Assembly (NCBI GenBank): GCA_025450155.1
Contig: JANWIB010000046.1
Location: forward strand, 1-14,986
Direction of reading: 5' to 3'
DNA: 14,986 nucleotides
Origin: Sphingobacteriaceae bacterium
Lineage (GTDB): Bacteria; Bacteroidota; Bacteroidia; Sphingobacteriales; Sphingobacteriaceae
Shown here: positions 1 to 6,451 of the stretch, in pieces
Layout of the letters: each line of letters begins with the position of its first letter
Numbering within the stretch: position 1 is the first letter of the stretch
Translations under genes and position numbers: made by a program
The notes under the pieces: generated by a model
Told to the model about the DNA's origin: nothing
Databases searched by the model: none
Seen by the model: only the letters and a program-made list of their open reading frames with translations

Positions 1-413
1 AGCAACCAGCTAAAATTTTGTTTAAAGGGATCTTTGTGATAGTGGATATGATACTCGTACGCCCGCAACGTGGCATCAAAACGGGCATGCGATTCAGACT
101 CTACTTCCACTACTTTTTTTACCGCTATATCATATGGAAGCAAGGCATTCAGGCTGATCAGAAACTTTTTACTTTCCATTTTCCACTTTTTTCCCTTTTC
201 CACTTCCAGATCAAAATGCGCATAAAATTGTTTGGCATGAACACCGGTATCCGTTCGGCCGCAACCTACCGTTTCTGTTTTATGACGAAACAAAATTGAA
301 AGCGTTTTATCTAAAAGCTCCTGCACCGTAAGAGCATTGGGTTGAATTTGCCAACCGTGATAAGCTGTTCCGTTATAAGCAAGCTCTAAAAAAAATCTGC
401 GGGTTTCGTTCAC
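1..413 (-). CDS. truA: tRNA pseudouridine synthase A (3' part cut off by window edge)
   Basis: TruA converts uridines 38-40 in the anticodon arm of many tRNAs to pseudouridine in the cytoplasm. The reverse strand gives 137 codons before the window edge; the family is usually about 245-260 residues, so roughly the N-terminal half is here. The hallmark GRTDTGVHA lies at residues 52-60 and contains the catalytic aspartate (D55). Other family marks are LAYNGTAYHGWQIQPN near the N-terminus and SHARFDAT-LRAYEYHI further on. The start is the GTG at 411-413: an in-frame TAA at 423-425 lies only three codons upstream and no ATG lies between, so GTG is the only plausible start. The gene diverges from the DUF4293 gene over about 80 bp. 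The assignment is secure; only the missing C-terminus is unseen. Confidence 0.95.
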   Translation of the reverse strand, partial: MNETRRFFLELAYNGTAYHGWQIQPNALTVQELLDKTLSILFRHKTETVGCGRTDTGVHAKQFYAHFDLEVEKGKKWKMESKKFLISLNALLPYDIAVKKVVEVESESHARFDATLRAYEYHIHYHKDPFKQNFSWL

Positions 414-465
414 TGCCCAAAGTTAACTATCCTCTACAAATCCTGCAGCGGCTCAAACACTTTTC

Positions 466-473
466 TATATTTG
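466..473 (+). promoter_or_regulatory. Bacteroidota-type -7 promoter element
   Basis: TATATTTG fits the Bacteroidota -7 consensus TAnnTTTG exactly and lies 20 bp before the DUF4293 start codon. No convincing -33 element is visible at the expected distance, so this rests on one half of the promoter plus position. Confidence 0.5.
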
Positions 474-493
474 CATTTATAAATTATTGATTT

Positions 494-967
494 ATGCTAC
501 AACGTATACAAACCATCTGGCTGTTTTTCGCGACTGCTGCTATATTCTGTTTATTCCTGTTTCCGTTTATTCAATTTGTCGATGCAAACGGCATTGCTAC
601 TGTGGTAAAAGCTACGGGTGTTTATCAAAACGTAAATGGACAAATTGTAGTGGCCAAATCAACGGAATACATTCCTTTAACGATCGCTACTGTAATTATC
701 GGCTTGGTTCCCTTCGTGATCATCTTTTTTTACAAAAATCGCAAAAAGCAAATCACCATCTGCTACATCACCATTTTACTAATACTGGCCTACACGTTCT
801 GGCTGGTGCAAACTGCCAAACAGGAAGTTGGTAATTTGCAAATGAACTTTCAAAACTATGGCATTGGCGTTATTCTGCCTTCTTTAGCTATTCTGTTTAT
901 TGTTTTGGCCTTAAAAGGCATCCGAAAAGATCAAAAATTGGTAAAGTCGGCGGACCGGTTGAGGTAA
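494..967 (+). CDS. DUF4293 family four-helix membrane protein
   Basis: A 157-residue integral membrane protein of unknown function. Four hydrophobic segments are visible at about residues 8-28, 61-80, 86-105 and 121-141. A polar loop of about 30 residues separates the first two, and a basic patch KNRKKQ (81-86) separates the second and third. The N-terminal MLQRIQT and the C-terminal KLVKSADRLR are characteristic of the Bacteroidota family DUF4293, known to me as a conserved single-domain family with no assigned role. It diverges from truA and has a promoter-like TATATTTG at 466-473. An overlapping ORF in another frame (487-834) is a shadow: it lacks the hydrophobic pattern and the family ends. 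Family assignment is by pattern recognition; function remains unknown. Confidence 0.85.
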   Translation: MLQRIQTIWLFFATAAIFCLFLFPFIQFVDANGIATVVKATGVYQNVNGQIVVAKSTEYIPLTIATVIIGLVPFVIIFFYKNRKKQITICYITILLILAYTFWLVQTAKQEVGNLQMNFQNYGIGVILPSLAILFIVLALKGIRKDQKLVKSADRLR

Positions 968-1100
968 TAGCACAGTTATTTTTTAGAAACTCTGTTATTA
1001 TCCTGCTTTTGGGGTCGATACAAATAGGATTACAACTTGGTGCACTCCGAAGGGATTGTAGCCATAAAAACTTCTTATTTCTTTATATTGTGTAAATTAT

Positions 1101-1120
1101 AACGTTAGGCACAATGCTAT
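1101..1120 (+). repeat. Cassette-boundary core repeat, copy 1
   Basis: AACGTTAGGC at 1101-1110, followed two bases later by AATGCTA, recurs at 1860 as AACGTTAGGC, three bases, AATGCTA. The two copies are direct repeats exactly flanking the first cassette-like gene. GTTAGGC (1104-1110) matches the integron core-site consensus GTTRRRY. Unlike the two later copies, this one has no convincing hairpin to its left, as would be expected at the outer boundary of an array. A short inverted repeat ATTGTG (1087-1092) / CACAAT (1110-1115) surrounds the core. Confidence 0.5.
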
Positions 1121-1790
1121 GAAAACTATAACACTCATATTGACTTTTCTCTTAGCGACCTTATTCAATGGTTGCGCTCAGCCATCTGCCAAAAATGCTA
1201 ATTCGAATTCCCAAAAGAGTTACATTCCTAAAGATCTTCAAGAGTGTTTCATCGAACTCGATAAAATTTTACCTGACAGCATTAAGCAGTCCATACCCAC
1301 TCAAACAGAGGATCAATTCTCTTCAAGGATGCACATGGGACTGGGCATGTGGATGAGAAACAATTGGGGCCTTTGGAAAGGCTCGCGGTTATCAAAATAT
1401 TTTAATGAAAGAGGCATAAATCATCCAGATGATATGTCAGGAATCATCCTTGATAGCTATTACCGGAAAAACTCGGGAAAGGAAATCAAACTTGAAGAGC
1501 AAATAATTTACTACCAGAGCTATTGGAAAGTAGTTAAGAAACCAGCAAAAGATATATTTCCAAAGGGAGTAAATGGCCTTGAGTTTAATTCAGGCATGTA
1601 CTATGAAAGTAGAACAAAAGGAAAAGGCTTTGTACATGTAGGCACATCATCAAAAACAGATGATATCTGGATATATGATTACCATCTTGGTTGGGCAAAA
1701 GTTTCTGAAGCTAACATAAAAAGGATTGAACAAAACGTAAAGAACAGAGAAGAGGTGTTAATCGAAATTTATCAGCGGGCGAAACAATAG
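1119..1790 (+). CDS. Cassette-borne lipoprotein with DUF6794-like domain
   Basis: A 223-residue predicted lipoprotein. A short hydrophobic signal peptide ends in a lipobox (LFNGC), with Cys19 as the expected lipidated residue, so the protein should be anchored in the cell envelope. A polar linker follows to about residue 33. Residues 34-120 resemble DUF6794: IPKDLQECFIELDKIL, then MWMRNNWGLW at 77-86, then HPDDMSGIILDSY at 102-114. A second charged region (121-223) has no family I recognise. The molecular function is unknown. The start ATG at 1119 is the first in frame; a nearby ATG at 1114 meets a stop after one codon. The gene sits alone between two AACGTTAGGC direct repeats and is followed within 6-10 bp by an attC-like hairpin, so it is the payload of the first cassette. 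Confidence 0.75.
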   Translation: MKTITLILTFLLATLFNGCAQPSAKNANSNSQKSYIPKDLQECFIELDKILPDSIKQSIPTQTEDQFSSRMHMGLGMWMRNNWGLWKGSRLSKYFNERGINHPDDMSGIILDSYYRKNSGKEIKLEEQIIYYQSYWKVVKKPAKDIFPKGVNGLEFNSGMYYESRTKGKGFVHVGTSSKTDDIWIYDYHLGWAKVSEANIKRIEQNVKNREEVLIEIYQRAKQ

Positions 1791-1795
1791 ACAAT

Positions 1796-1871
1796 GTGCC
1801 TGTATTGCCAAAAGCGGCGTTGCTCAAAATTAAATTCGTGCCGCCTTCGGCAATACCTGAACGTTAGGCGG
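1796..1871 (+). repeat. attC-like imperfect hairpin with GTTAGGC core (cassette 1 end)
   Basis: Left arm GTATTGCC (1802-1809) pairs perfectly with GGCAATAC (1849-1856). After an A/C mismatch, two base pairs and a second A/C mismatch, GCGGC (1814-1818) pairs with GCCGC (1840-1844), around a loop of about 17 bases. Outside the stem, GCCT (1798-1801) can pair with AGGC (1866-1869) of the core GTTAGGC (1863-1869). The length of about 75 bp and the terminal GTTRRRY fit an integron attC site. The right-hand spacer (about 8-9 bases) is longer than the left, which is not canonical. On the bottom strand both A/C mismatches become T/G wobbles, so that strand folds better, as in true attC sites. Confidence 0.45.
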
Positions 1872-1917
1872 TAATGCTAAGAGACGAGAAATATTAATTA
1901 ATTTAAATATTCAAATA

Positions 1918-2472
1918 ATGAAAAAATTAAAGGTTTTGACAATTGCAATCGTTTTGACTTTGGTTGCATTTGGTAGTTGTAAAAGCCCTAACGACTCGAC
2001 AGTTGATATACAATCGACAGAAATTTCTTCTGACGAAAAGCAAATTATCAAGAAAGCCATTTCGGACAGAATCGAAGAAATCATTAAAGGTTCAAAAGAA
2101 CTTAATGTTGATGCAGCATTAAAACCTTACTCAAGTGATGCAGATTTTAGAATAGTTTATCCTGATGCCTCAGTTATAGACTTTCAGACACTGAAGAATG
2201 TTGAGACAGAATCGTTCAAAAGATTAGCATCATTGAACTTTAGGACAATAAAACAAGATTTCACGTTTCTAACAAAAAACTTAGTCATCTGTACTTGGAC
2301 AAGTCGCAATGAGCTTGAGCGAAAGGATATAGAGAAAACAAAAATGATAATTGAACCTTATGTTAAAACTATGATTTTTAGGAAAAACGATAATGAATGG
2401 AAAATAGTTTATGTTCACGAGACCACAGCTGTACCATATACTGTACCAGTAACTATAGAATCAAAAAAATAA
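1918..2472 (+). CDS. Cassette-borne NTF2-like (SnoaL/DUF4440-type) lipoprotein
   Basis: A 184-residue predicted lipoprotein. The signal peptide (residues 1-20) ends in AFGSC, placing the lipidated cysteine at 21. After a polar linker, residues 41-170 show the cone-shaped NTF2-like layout. It begins with two helices (QIIKKAISDRIEEIIKGSK, then LNVDAALKPYSSDADFRIV), followed by DASVIDFQTLKN and alternating strands FTFLTKNLVICTWTS, KTMIFRKND and WKIVYVHETT. The closing WKIVYVHE is typical of nuclear transport factor 2/DUF4440-like proteins. These domains bind small ligands or act as enzymes, but no catalytic set is identifiable here, so no substrate is proposed. It is the only gene of the second cassette-like unit; a 54-bp leader separates the core at 1863 from its ATG. 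Confidence 0.75.
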   Translation: MKKLKVLTIAIVLTLVAFGSCKSPNDSTVDIQSTEISSDEKQIIKKAISDRIEEIIKGSKELNVDAALKPYSSDADFRIVYPDASVIDFQTLKNVETESFKRLASLNFRTIKQDFTFLTKNLVICTWTSRNELERKDIEKTKMIIEPYVKTMIFRKNDNEWKIVYVHETTAVPYTVPVTIESKK

Positions 2473-2496
2473 ATTAATGTGCGACAAAAAAGCACT

Positions 2497-2578
2497 ATCG
2501 CCGACATCGATTTGGCAATAGTGGGGCTGACGTTTTTCAAATGCCCCACCATCGCCAAGCCGCAAAAACGTTAGCGGT
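2497..2578 (+). repeat. attC-like imperfect hairpin with GTTAGCG core (cassette 2 end)
   Basis: TTGGCAATAGTGGGGC (2512-2527) faces GCCCCACCATCGCCAA (2543-2558) around a 15-base loop. It forms 7 pairs, an A/C mismatch, 2 pairs, an A/C mismatch and 5 pairs: the same order of pairs and mismatches as the previous site although the sequence differs. Outer boxes ATCGCCGAC (2497-2505) and GTTAGCGGT (2570-2578) can pair with six Watson-Crick pairs and mostly wobble-type differences. The core ends GCG rather than the RRY of the GTTRRRY consensus, so this copy is degenerate. It lies about 25 bp after the stop of the NTF2-like gene and marks the right boundary of the array. Confidence 0.4.
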
Positions 2579-2691
2579 CATTGTAAAGTGACACCCTTTA
2601 CTTAAAATTTTCTCTTCCTTGTTCCAAGTGTTTGGGCAGCACAATCATCCGACTGTTTCAATACCTTTAACCCTATTCCAAATAAAAAACG

Positions 2692-2699
2692 TACCTTTG
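2692..2699 (+). promoter_or_regulatory. Bacteroidota-type -7 element before the helicase
   Basis: TACCTTTG matches TAnnTTTG exactly, 38 bp before the helicase ATG. It gives the gene its own promoter, independent of the cassette-like region. No clear -33 element is visible. Confidence 0.5.
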
Positions 2700-2737
2700 C
2701 ACCGCTCCGGCAATACGGCCGGATTTTATAAATTATC

Positions 2738-4540
2738 ATGAACCCATTTAACACGCTGGGGATCCGTCATGATATTGTTAATGCCATCACTGAATTGGGA
2801 TTTGTCAGTCCCACGCCAATCCAGGAACAAGCAATCCCGGTTTTACTTTCAGGCAGCAACGATTTTGTCGGATTAGCCCAAACCGGAACGGGGAAGACCG
2901 CCGCTTTTGGCCTCCCGTTATTAGAATTACTTGATTTTTCCGAAAATCATCCACAGGCCTTAATCCTGTGTCCAACCCGCGAATTATGTTTACAGATTAC
3001 AAACGATCTGAAAAACTACGCTAAGAACTTACCCAACGTGCATGTGGTAGCCGTTTACGGCGGAGCAAGCATTACCGATCAATTACGTCAGATCAAACGC
3101 GGCGTACAAATTGTAGTAGCCACTCCCGGTCGTATGCTGGATATCATTAACCGCAAAGCGATTAATTTTAGCCAGGTACGCTATGTAGTATTAGACGAGG
3201 CCGATGAAATGCTCAATATGGGTTTTCAGGAAGACATTGATACTATTTTATCTACTACCCCCAACGATAAAAAAACCTGGCTGTTCTCAGCCACGATGCC
3301 TGCAGAAGTGAGGCGGATCGCTAAAAAATACATGACCGATCCGCATGAGCTGACTATGGGCACTAAGAATACAGGAAATGTCAATATCGACCATGAATAT
3401 TATGTGGTGCGTGCACGCGATAAATATGCGGCATTTAAGCGTATTGTAGATTTTAACCCTGAAATTTTTGGTATTGTTTTCTGCCGTACCAAAATAGAAA
3501 CGCAAGAAATTGCCGAAGCGCTGATTAAAGATGGCTACAATGCCGATTCTTTACACGGCGACTTATCGCAACAGCAACGCGACAAGGTAATGAAACGCTA
3601 CCGCGAACGCAGCTTGCAATTGCTTATTGCCACTGACGTTGCTGCTCGTGGTATCGACGTGAACGACGTGACTCACGTAATTAATTATTCATTACCTGAT
3701 GAAATTGAGAATTATACGCACCGAAGCGGGCGTACGGCTCGTGCAGGTAAATCTGGTGTTTCTATTGCTATTATCAACGGCAAGGAATTAGGAAAAATCC
3801 GCCAGATAGAACGGGTGATTGGTAAAAAATTCACTAAAACGGAAGTACCAACCGGTTTCGATGTTTGCGAAAAACAATTATTCGGATTAATTCATCGGGT
3901 ACATAACGTGGAGGTAAACGAAGACCAAATCGAACAATACATCCCCCGAATTATGGATGAGTTTAAGGATTTGGAAAAAGAAGACATCATTAAGCGTTTT
4001 GCTTCGTTAGAATTTAACCGTTTTCTTGACTATTATAAAAATGCGCCCGATCTGAACGCCCCGGCTTTTGAAGAGCGTAGCGAAAGAGGCGATCGAGGAG
4101 ACCGCTTTGCAAGAACAGGAGTTAGAGGCGACTTCACTCGATTGTTTATCAATCTGGGCTCTGTAGATGATTTCACCCGAGGCGATATGCTGGGCTTTAT
4201 CTGCAACACAGCTAAAATCAGTGGGAAAACCATTGGCAAGATTGACCTAAAAGGTGTATATACTTTTTTTGAAGTTGAAAACGCGGTTGCAGAACAAGTT
4301 CAGCAGAACTTTAAAGGTGCCGACTTCCAGGGACGGTCGGTTCGTGTGGAATTAGCCGGAGACCGGGATGGAGGCAGCAGGGAGCGCAGTGGTGGAAATC
4401 GGGAAAGAAGTTTCGGAAGCCGGGAACGCGGCGGAAGTCGCGAACGGAATGGAGGATTCCGTGATTTCTCAGGAAAGAGACGTGATGACCGTGGCGGAGG
4501 CTCAAGACGTGAAGGGGGAGACCGCAAAAGACGTTGGTAA
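2738..4540 (+). CDS. DEAD-box ATP-dependent RNA helicase, DeaD/CsdA type
   Basis: A cytoplasmic ATP-dependent RNA helicase of 600 residues, of the kind used in ribosome assembly and cold growth. All core motifs are present: Q motif (FNTLGI ... PTPIQ, 4-29), Walker A AQTGTGKT (47-54), PTREL (79-83), ATPGR (128-132), DEAD (153-156), SAT (184-186), HGDL (273-276), ATDVAARGID (298-307) and HRSGRTARAG (328-337). A DbpA-type RNA-binding domain occupies about 467-540 (FTRLFINLG ... GRSVRVELA); in this family it binds structured RNA, classically rRNA. The tail from 541 is rich in RG/RE repeats (SRER, GGSRER) and likely unstructured. It has its own -7 element and a terminator shared with the convergent small gene. 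Several ORFs on both strands over the tail are shadows caused by its repetitive codons. It could be named deaD or csdA; I leave the symbol open. Confidence 0.95.
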   Translation: MNPFNTLGIRHDIVNAITELGFVSPTPIQEQAIPVLLSGSNDFVGLAQTGTGKTAAFGLPLLELLDFSENHPQALILCPTRELCLQITNDLKNYAKNLPNVHVVAVYGGASITDQLRQIKRGVQIVVATPGRMLDIINRKAINFSQVRYVVLDEADEMLNMGFQEDIDTILSTTPNDKKTWLFSATMPAEVRRIAKKYMTDPHELTMGTKNTGNVNIDHEYYVVRARDKYAAFKRIVDFNPEIFGIVFCRTKIETQEIAEALIKDGYNADSLHGDLSQQQRDKVMKRYRERSLQLLIATDVAARGIDVNDVTHVINYSLPDEIENYTHRSGRTARAGKSGVSIAIINGKELGKIRQIERVIGKKFTKTEVPTGFDVCEKQLFGLIHRVHNVEVNEDQIEQYIPRIMDEFKDLEKEDIIKRFASLEFNRFLDYYKNAPDLNAPAFEERSERGDRGDRFARTGVRGDFTRLFINLGSVDDFTRGDMLGFICNTAKISGKTIGKIDLKGVYTFFEVENAVAEQVQQNFKGADFQGRSVRVELAGDRDGGSRERSGGNRERSFGSRERGGSRERNGGFRDFSGKRRDDRGGGSRREGGDRKRRW

Positions 4541-4561
4541 ATTAATACCATTTGTAAATAA

Positions 4562-4584
4562 AAAAGCCCGGATTTCGGGCTTTT
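4562..4584. terminator. Bidirectional terminator
   Basis: AAAAGCCCG, five-base loop, CGGGCTTTT: a perfect 9-bp stem with A and T tracts on both sides. It lies between the convergent ends of the helicase (4540) and the small minus-strand gene (4608). It resembles the terminator at 5012-5035. Confidence 0.85.
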
Positions 4585-4607
4585 GTATTTAGCGTAAAAA
4601 TCATCCT

Positions 4608-4880
4608 TTAATAATTATGTAAATAGACCCGATGTCCATTCGAGTCCTCATAAAACGGCCCGTCATAAAGGCCGGTATGTACTTCTTCATTAGCGGGGCC
4701 ATACACATCACTATAAAGAGTCGACTTTTTATCATTAATTCCTTTTCCGGTACCGTTAAGGCTCGAAAAATCCACCCAAACAGGCCTCTTTGACGCTTTA
4801 CTTTTTTTTCTGTAGAATAATGCAGTCAATACGGTGGCGGCTGTGGCGATAATGCCTAATATTTTTATTAAATCTTTCAT
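4608..4880 (-). CDS. Small membrane-anchored protein with GP...RVY C-terminal module
   Basis: A 90-residue protein of unknown function. Residues 4-23 form one hydrophobic segment followed by a basic stretch (RKKSKASKR), consistent with an N-terminal anchor or uncleaved signal. The last 30 residues (61-90) start with GPANEEV and end with NGHRVYLHNY. They align without gaps to the C-terminus of the neighbouring 5041-5349 protein, with ten identical positions out of 28 (G, P, E, V, Y, Y, N, R, V, Y). A Shine-Dalgarno-like AGGAG lies just before the ATG. The gene follows a remnant of a gpsA 3' end, repeating the order gpsA tail, small gene, terminator seen next door, so it is probably an old duplicate. 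No enzymatic motif is visible. Confidence 0.6.
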   Translation of the reverse strand: MKDLIKILGIIATAATVLTALFYRKKSKASKRPVWVDFSSLNGTGKGINDKKSTLYSDVYGPANEEVHTGLYDGPFYEDSNGHRVYLHNY

Positions 4881-4923
4881 AGCTCCTCTTAAACAAGAGT
4901 ATGAAAGAGAAGTTTTAGAGAAA

Positions 4924-5007
4924 TTAAGAAAGTTGCCAGGTAAGTAATTTCATTTCGATTTTTGGGGGATGTTTTTCGTAAAGAAGCATCGGTAAATCAA
5001 CATGCAT
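4924..5007 (-). pseudogene. 3' remnant of a second gpsA gene
   Basis: Reading the minus strand to the stop at 4924-4926 gives LYEKHPPKIEMKLLTWQLS and stop. The intact gpsA ends LYEKHSPQIEMKLLTEQLS, so 16 of 19 residues are identical. Just upstream, HVDLPM can align with QVSMPI of the intact protein if about six codons are deleted, extending the remnant to about 5007. Over the 20 aligned codons including the stop, 9 are identical, 8 differ synonymously and 3 change the residue. That pattern means the two copies diverged as working genes before this one was reduced to a tail. No start codon or catalytic region remains, so it cannot encode an enzyme. Confidence 0.75.
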
Positions 5008-5011
5008 TAAA

Positions 5012-5035
5012 CAAAAAAAGACCCGGATTCCAGGC
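5012..5035 (-). terminator. Terminator of the 5041-5349 gene
   Basis: On the minus strand, GCCTGG-AAT-CCGGGT forms a short stem (5-6 pairs including wobbles) followed by a run of seven T. It lies directly after the small gene's stop and has a sequence similar to the terminator at 4562-4584. Confidence 0.6.
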
Positions 5036-5040
5036 ATTTT

Positions 5041-5349
5041 TTATTTGATATAAACTCGCTTCGCATTTTTATTGATATAGTATTTACGGTTGTATTTATC
5101 TACATAAACCGTTTCGCCGTGAGGCCCTTTTATATTTTTCAGGCGCTTATCCTTCACAGCGGCTGCTCCTTTAGCGCCAATCTCCCCTACCTTGTTGCCT
5201 ACTTTGTTAGCCGCTTTCCCGGTAGATTTTCCAGCCTGTTTAATATCCTGGCCCATCGTAGTGGTTGTATCCTTTTTTTGCTGAGCGTACGAACTGCTTA
5301 TACCCGAAATAAGTAGCGTACTTAATGCAATTACAACTAATTTTTTCAT
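5041..5349 (-). CDS. Small secreted lysine-rich protein with YYINKN...RVY module
   Basis: A 102-residue exported protein of unknown function. A signal peptide (MKKLVVIALSTLLISG...) has a likely cleavage after SYA at residue 22. The mature part begins with QQKKDTTTT, then a Gly/Ala/Lys-rich amphipathic stretch (about 33-66, KAANKVGNKVGEIGAKGAAA). It ends with a 28-residue module, GPHGETVYVDKYNRKYYINK and then NAKRVYIK. This end resembles the short PBCV-specific basic adaptor-like repeat (YYINxxGxxVYV pattern); that match is from memory and unconfirmed. The gene lies 52 bp downstream of gpsA on the same strand and may be cotranscribed with it. The module is shared with the 4608-4880 protein, suggesting paralogy. 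A plus-strand ORF across it is a shadow. Confidence 0.7.
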   Translation of the reverse strand: MKKLVVIALSTLLISGISSSYAQQKKDTTTTMGQDIKQAGKSTGKAANKVGNKVGEIGAKGAAAVKDKRLKNIKGPHGETVYVDKYNRKYYINKNAKRVYIK

Positions 5350-5401
5350 AGCATCCGTTTTTCTAAAGCAACATAGCCCGAAAAGGAAAGTTTTAGCGGA
5401 A

Positions 5402-6418
5402 TTAGGAAAGCTGCTCGGTTAAAAGTTTCATTTCAATTTGCGGGGAATGCTTTTCATAAAGGATGGCATATACTGCACGGGCAATGGGCATACTTACCTG
5501 ATATATTTTATTCACCTGATGAATACAGTTTACCGCGTAATACCCTTCGGCAATCATATTCATTTCCAGTTGGGCAGATTTTGCAGTATAGCCTTTACCA
5601 ATCATGTTACCAAATGTCCTGTTCCGGCTAAATTGCGAGTAAGCCGTTACCAAAAGATCACCTAAATATGCTGATTCTTTGATATCCCGGTTTATGGGAT
5701 GAACGGCATCCACAAAGCGTTTCATTTCGCGAATCGCATTTGAAATAAGTACAGCCTGAAAATTATCACCATAACCAACCCCATGGCAGATCCCACTGGC
5801 AACCGCATAAATATTTTTTAATACCGCGGCGTACTCCGTTCCATAAATATCATCAGAAATATTTGTCTTGATGTAGCGGGTATTAATTAAGTCAGCAAAT
5901 CGTTCGGCAAGGGAAATAGTTGACGAAGCAATAGTGAGATAGGATAATTTTTCTAGGGCCACCTCTTCAGCATGGCAAGGACCACTAATCACTATAATAT
6001 CGTTTAAGGGAATATGATAAAATCGATTCATAAATTCACCAATAATCATATTCTCATCCGGTACAATTCCTTTTATAGCCGAAATAATTTTCTTTCCCTT
6101 TAAATCTTCCGGAGCAATAGCAGCAAGTGCGTCTTTTAGAAATGCAGCTGGCACGCACAGCAAAACCAAATCAGCATCTGCAACTGCCGATTTGATATCT
6201 GAAGTAATATTCTGAGCGGGAACTTTGATTTCTACCGAGCTTAAATACTTCGGATTATGCTGGTAAGTCTGTATGTGTTTTACAGATTCCGGACAACGCA
6301 TCCACCAGAAAACAGTTTTAGAGTTGGTGTTGTCGCACAGCATTTTCACAATAGCCGTAGCCCAGCTTCCTCCACCAATTACAGCTATCTTTTCTATTTT
6401 AGGGTTCATCATAACCAT
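5402..6418 (-). CDS. gpsA: NAD(P)-dependent glycerol-3-phosphate dehydrogenase
   Basis: GpsA reduces dihydroxyacetone phosphate to sn-glycerol 3-phosphate, the backbone for membrane phospholipids. The 338-residue length is normal. The nucleotide-binding loop IGGGSWATA is at 14-22, LLCVPAAFL at 86-94, the SAIKGI strand at 113-118 and SGPCHAEE at 145-152. EYAAVLKNIYAVASG (195-209) contains the conserved catalytic lysine (K201). GYGDNFQA follows at 215-222 and the substrate-binding SRNRTFG at 264-270. Met1, Met3 and Met4 are all ATG codons just before NPKIEKIAVIGGG, so the exact start is uncertain by three residues. It diverges from the deacetylase gene. A second, truncated copy of its 3' end lies at 4924-5007. 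The name is secure. Confidence 0.95.
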   Translation of the reverse strand: MVMMNPKIEKIAVIGGGSWATAIVKMLCDNTNSKTVFWWMRCPESVKHIQTYQHNPKYLSSVEIKVPAQNITSDIKSAVADADLVLLCVPAAFLKDALAAIAPEDLKGKKIISAIKGIVPDENMIIGEFMNRFYHIPLNDIIVISGPCHAEEVALEKLSYLTIASSTISLAERFADLINTRYIKTNISDDIYGTEYAAVLKNIYAVASGICHGVGYGDNFQAVLISNAIREMKRFVDAVHPINRDIKESAYLGDLLVTAYSQFSRNRTFGNMIGKGYTAKSAQLEMNMIAEGYYAVNCIHQVNKIYQVSMPIARAVYAILYEKHSPQIEMKLLTEQLS

Positions 6419-6443
6419 CCCGTTTCCAGAGATATTAGGGGAA

Positions 6444-6451
6444 CGAAATTA
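6444..6451 (-). promoter_or_regulatory. Possible -7 element for gpsA
   Basis: On the minus strand TAATTTCG differs from TAnnTTTG at one base and lies 25 bp before the gpsA start. Weak on its own. Confidence 0.3.

Larger units (their letters stand above)
1104..2570 (+). mobile_element. Candidate integrase-less cassette array, two cassettes
   Basis: Three AACGTTAG cores (1101, 1860, 2567) divide this stretch into two units of about 760 and 707 bp. Each unit holds one forward-strand gene and ends in a hairpin followed by the core. This is the layout of integron gene cassettes (ORF plus attC), and without an integrase in view it would be called a CALIN. Both units encode lipoproteins and look more AT-rich than the flanking truA and helicase genes. 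The first gene starts only 9 bp after its core, leaving no room for its own promoter, so it is probably transcribed from outside the unit. What is seen is the repeat and hairpin structure; mobility is inferred. The alternative is unrelated terminator-like hairpins with a shared motif, which explains the identical cores poorly. Confidence 0.45.

Noticed and set aside
18..299. Plus-strand 93-residue ORF at the left edge.
   Set aside because: It is the antisense shadow of truA, which has clear catalytic motifs on the other strand.
4033..4592. Several overlapping ORFs on both strands over the helicase tail.
   Set aside because: They mirror the RG/RE-rich codons of the helicase C-terminus and have no family features of their own.
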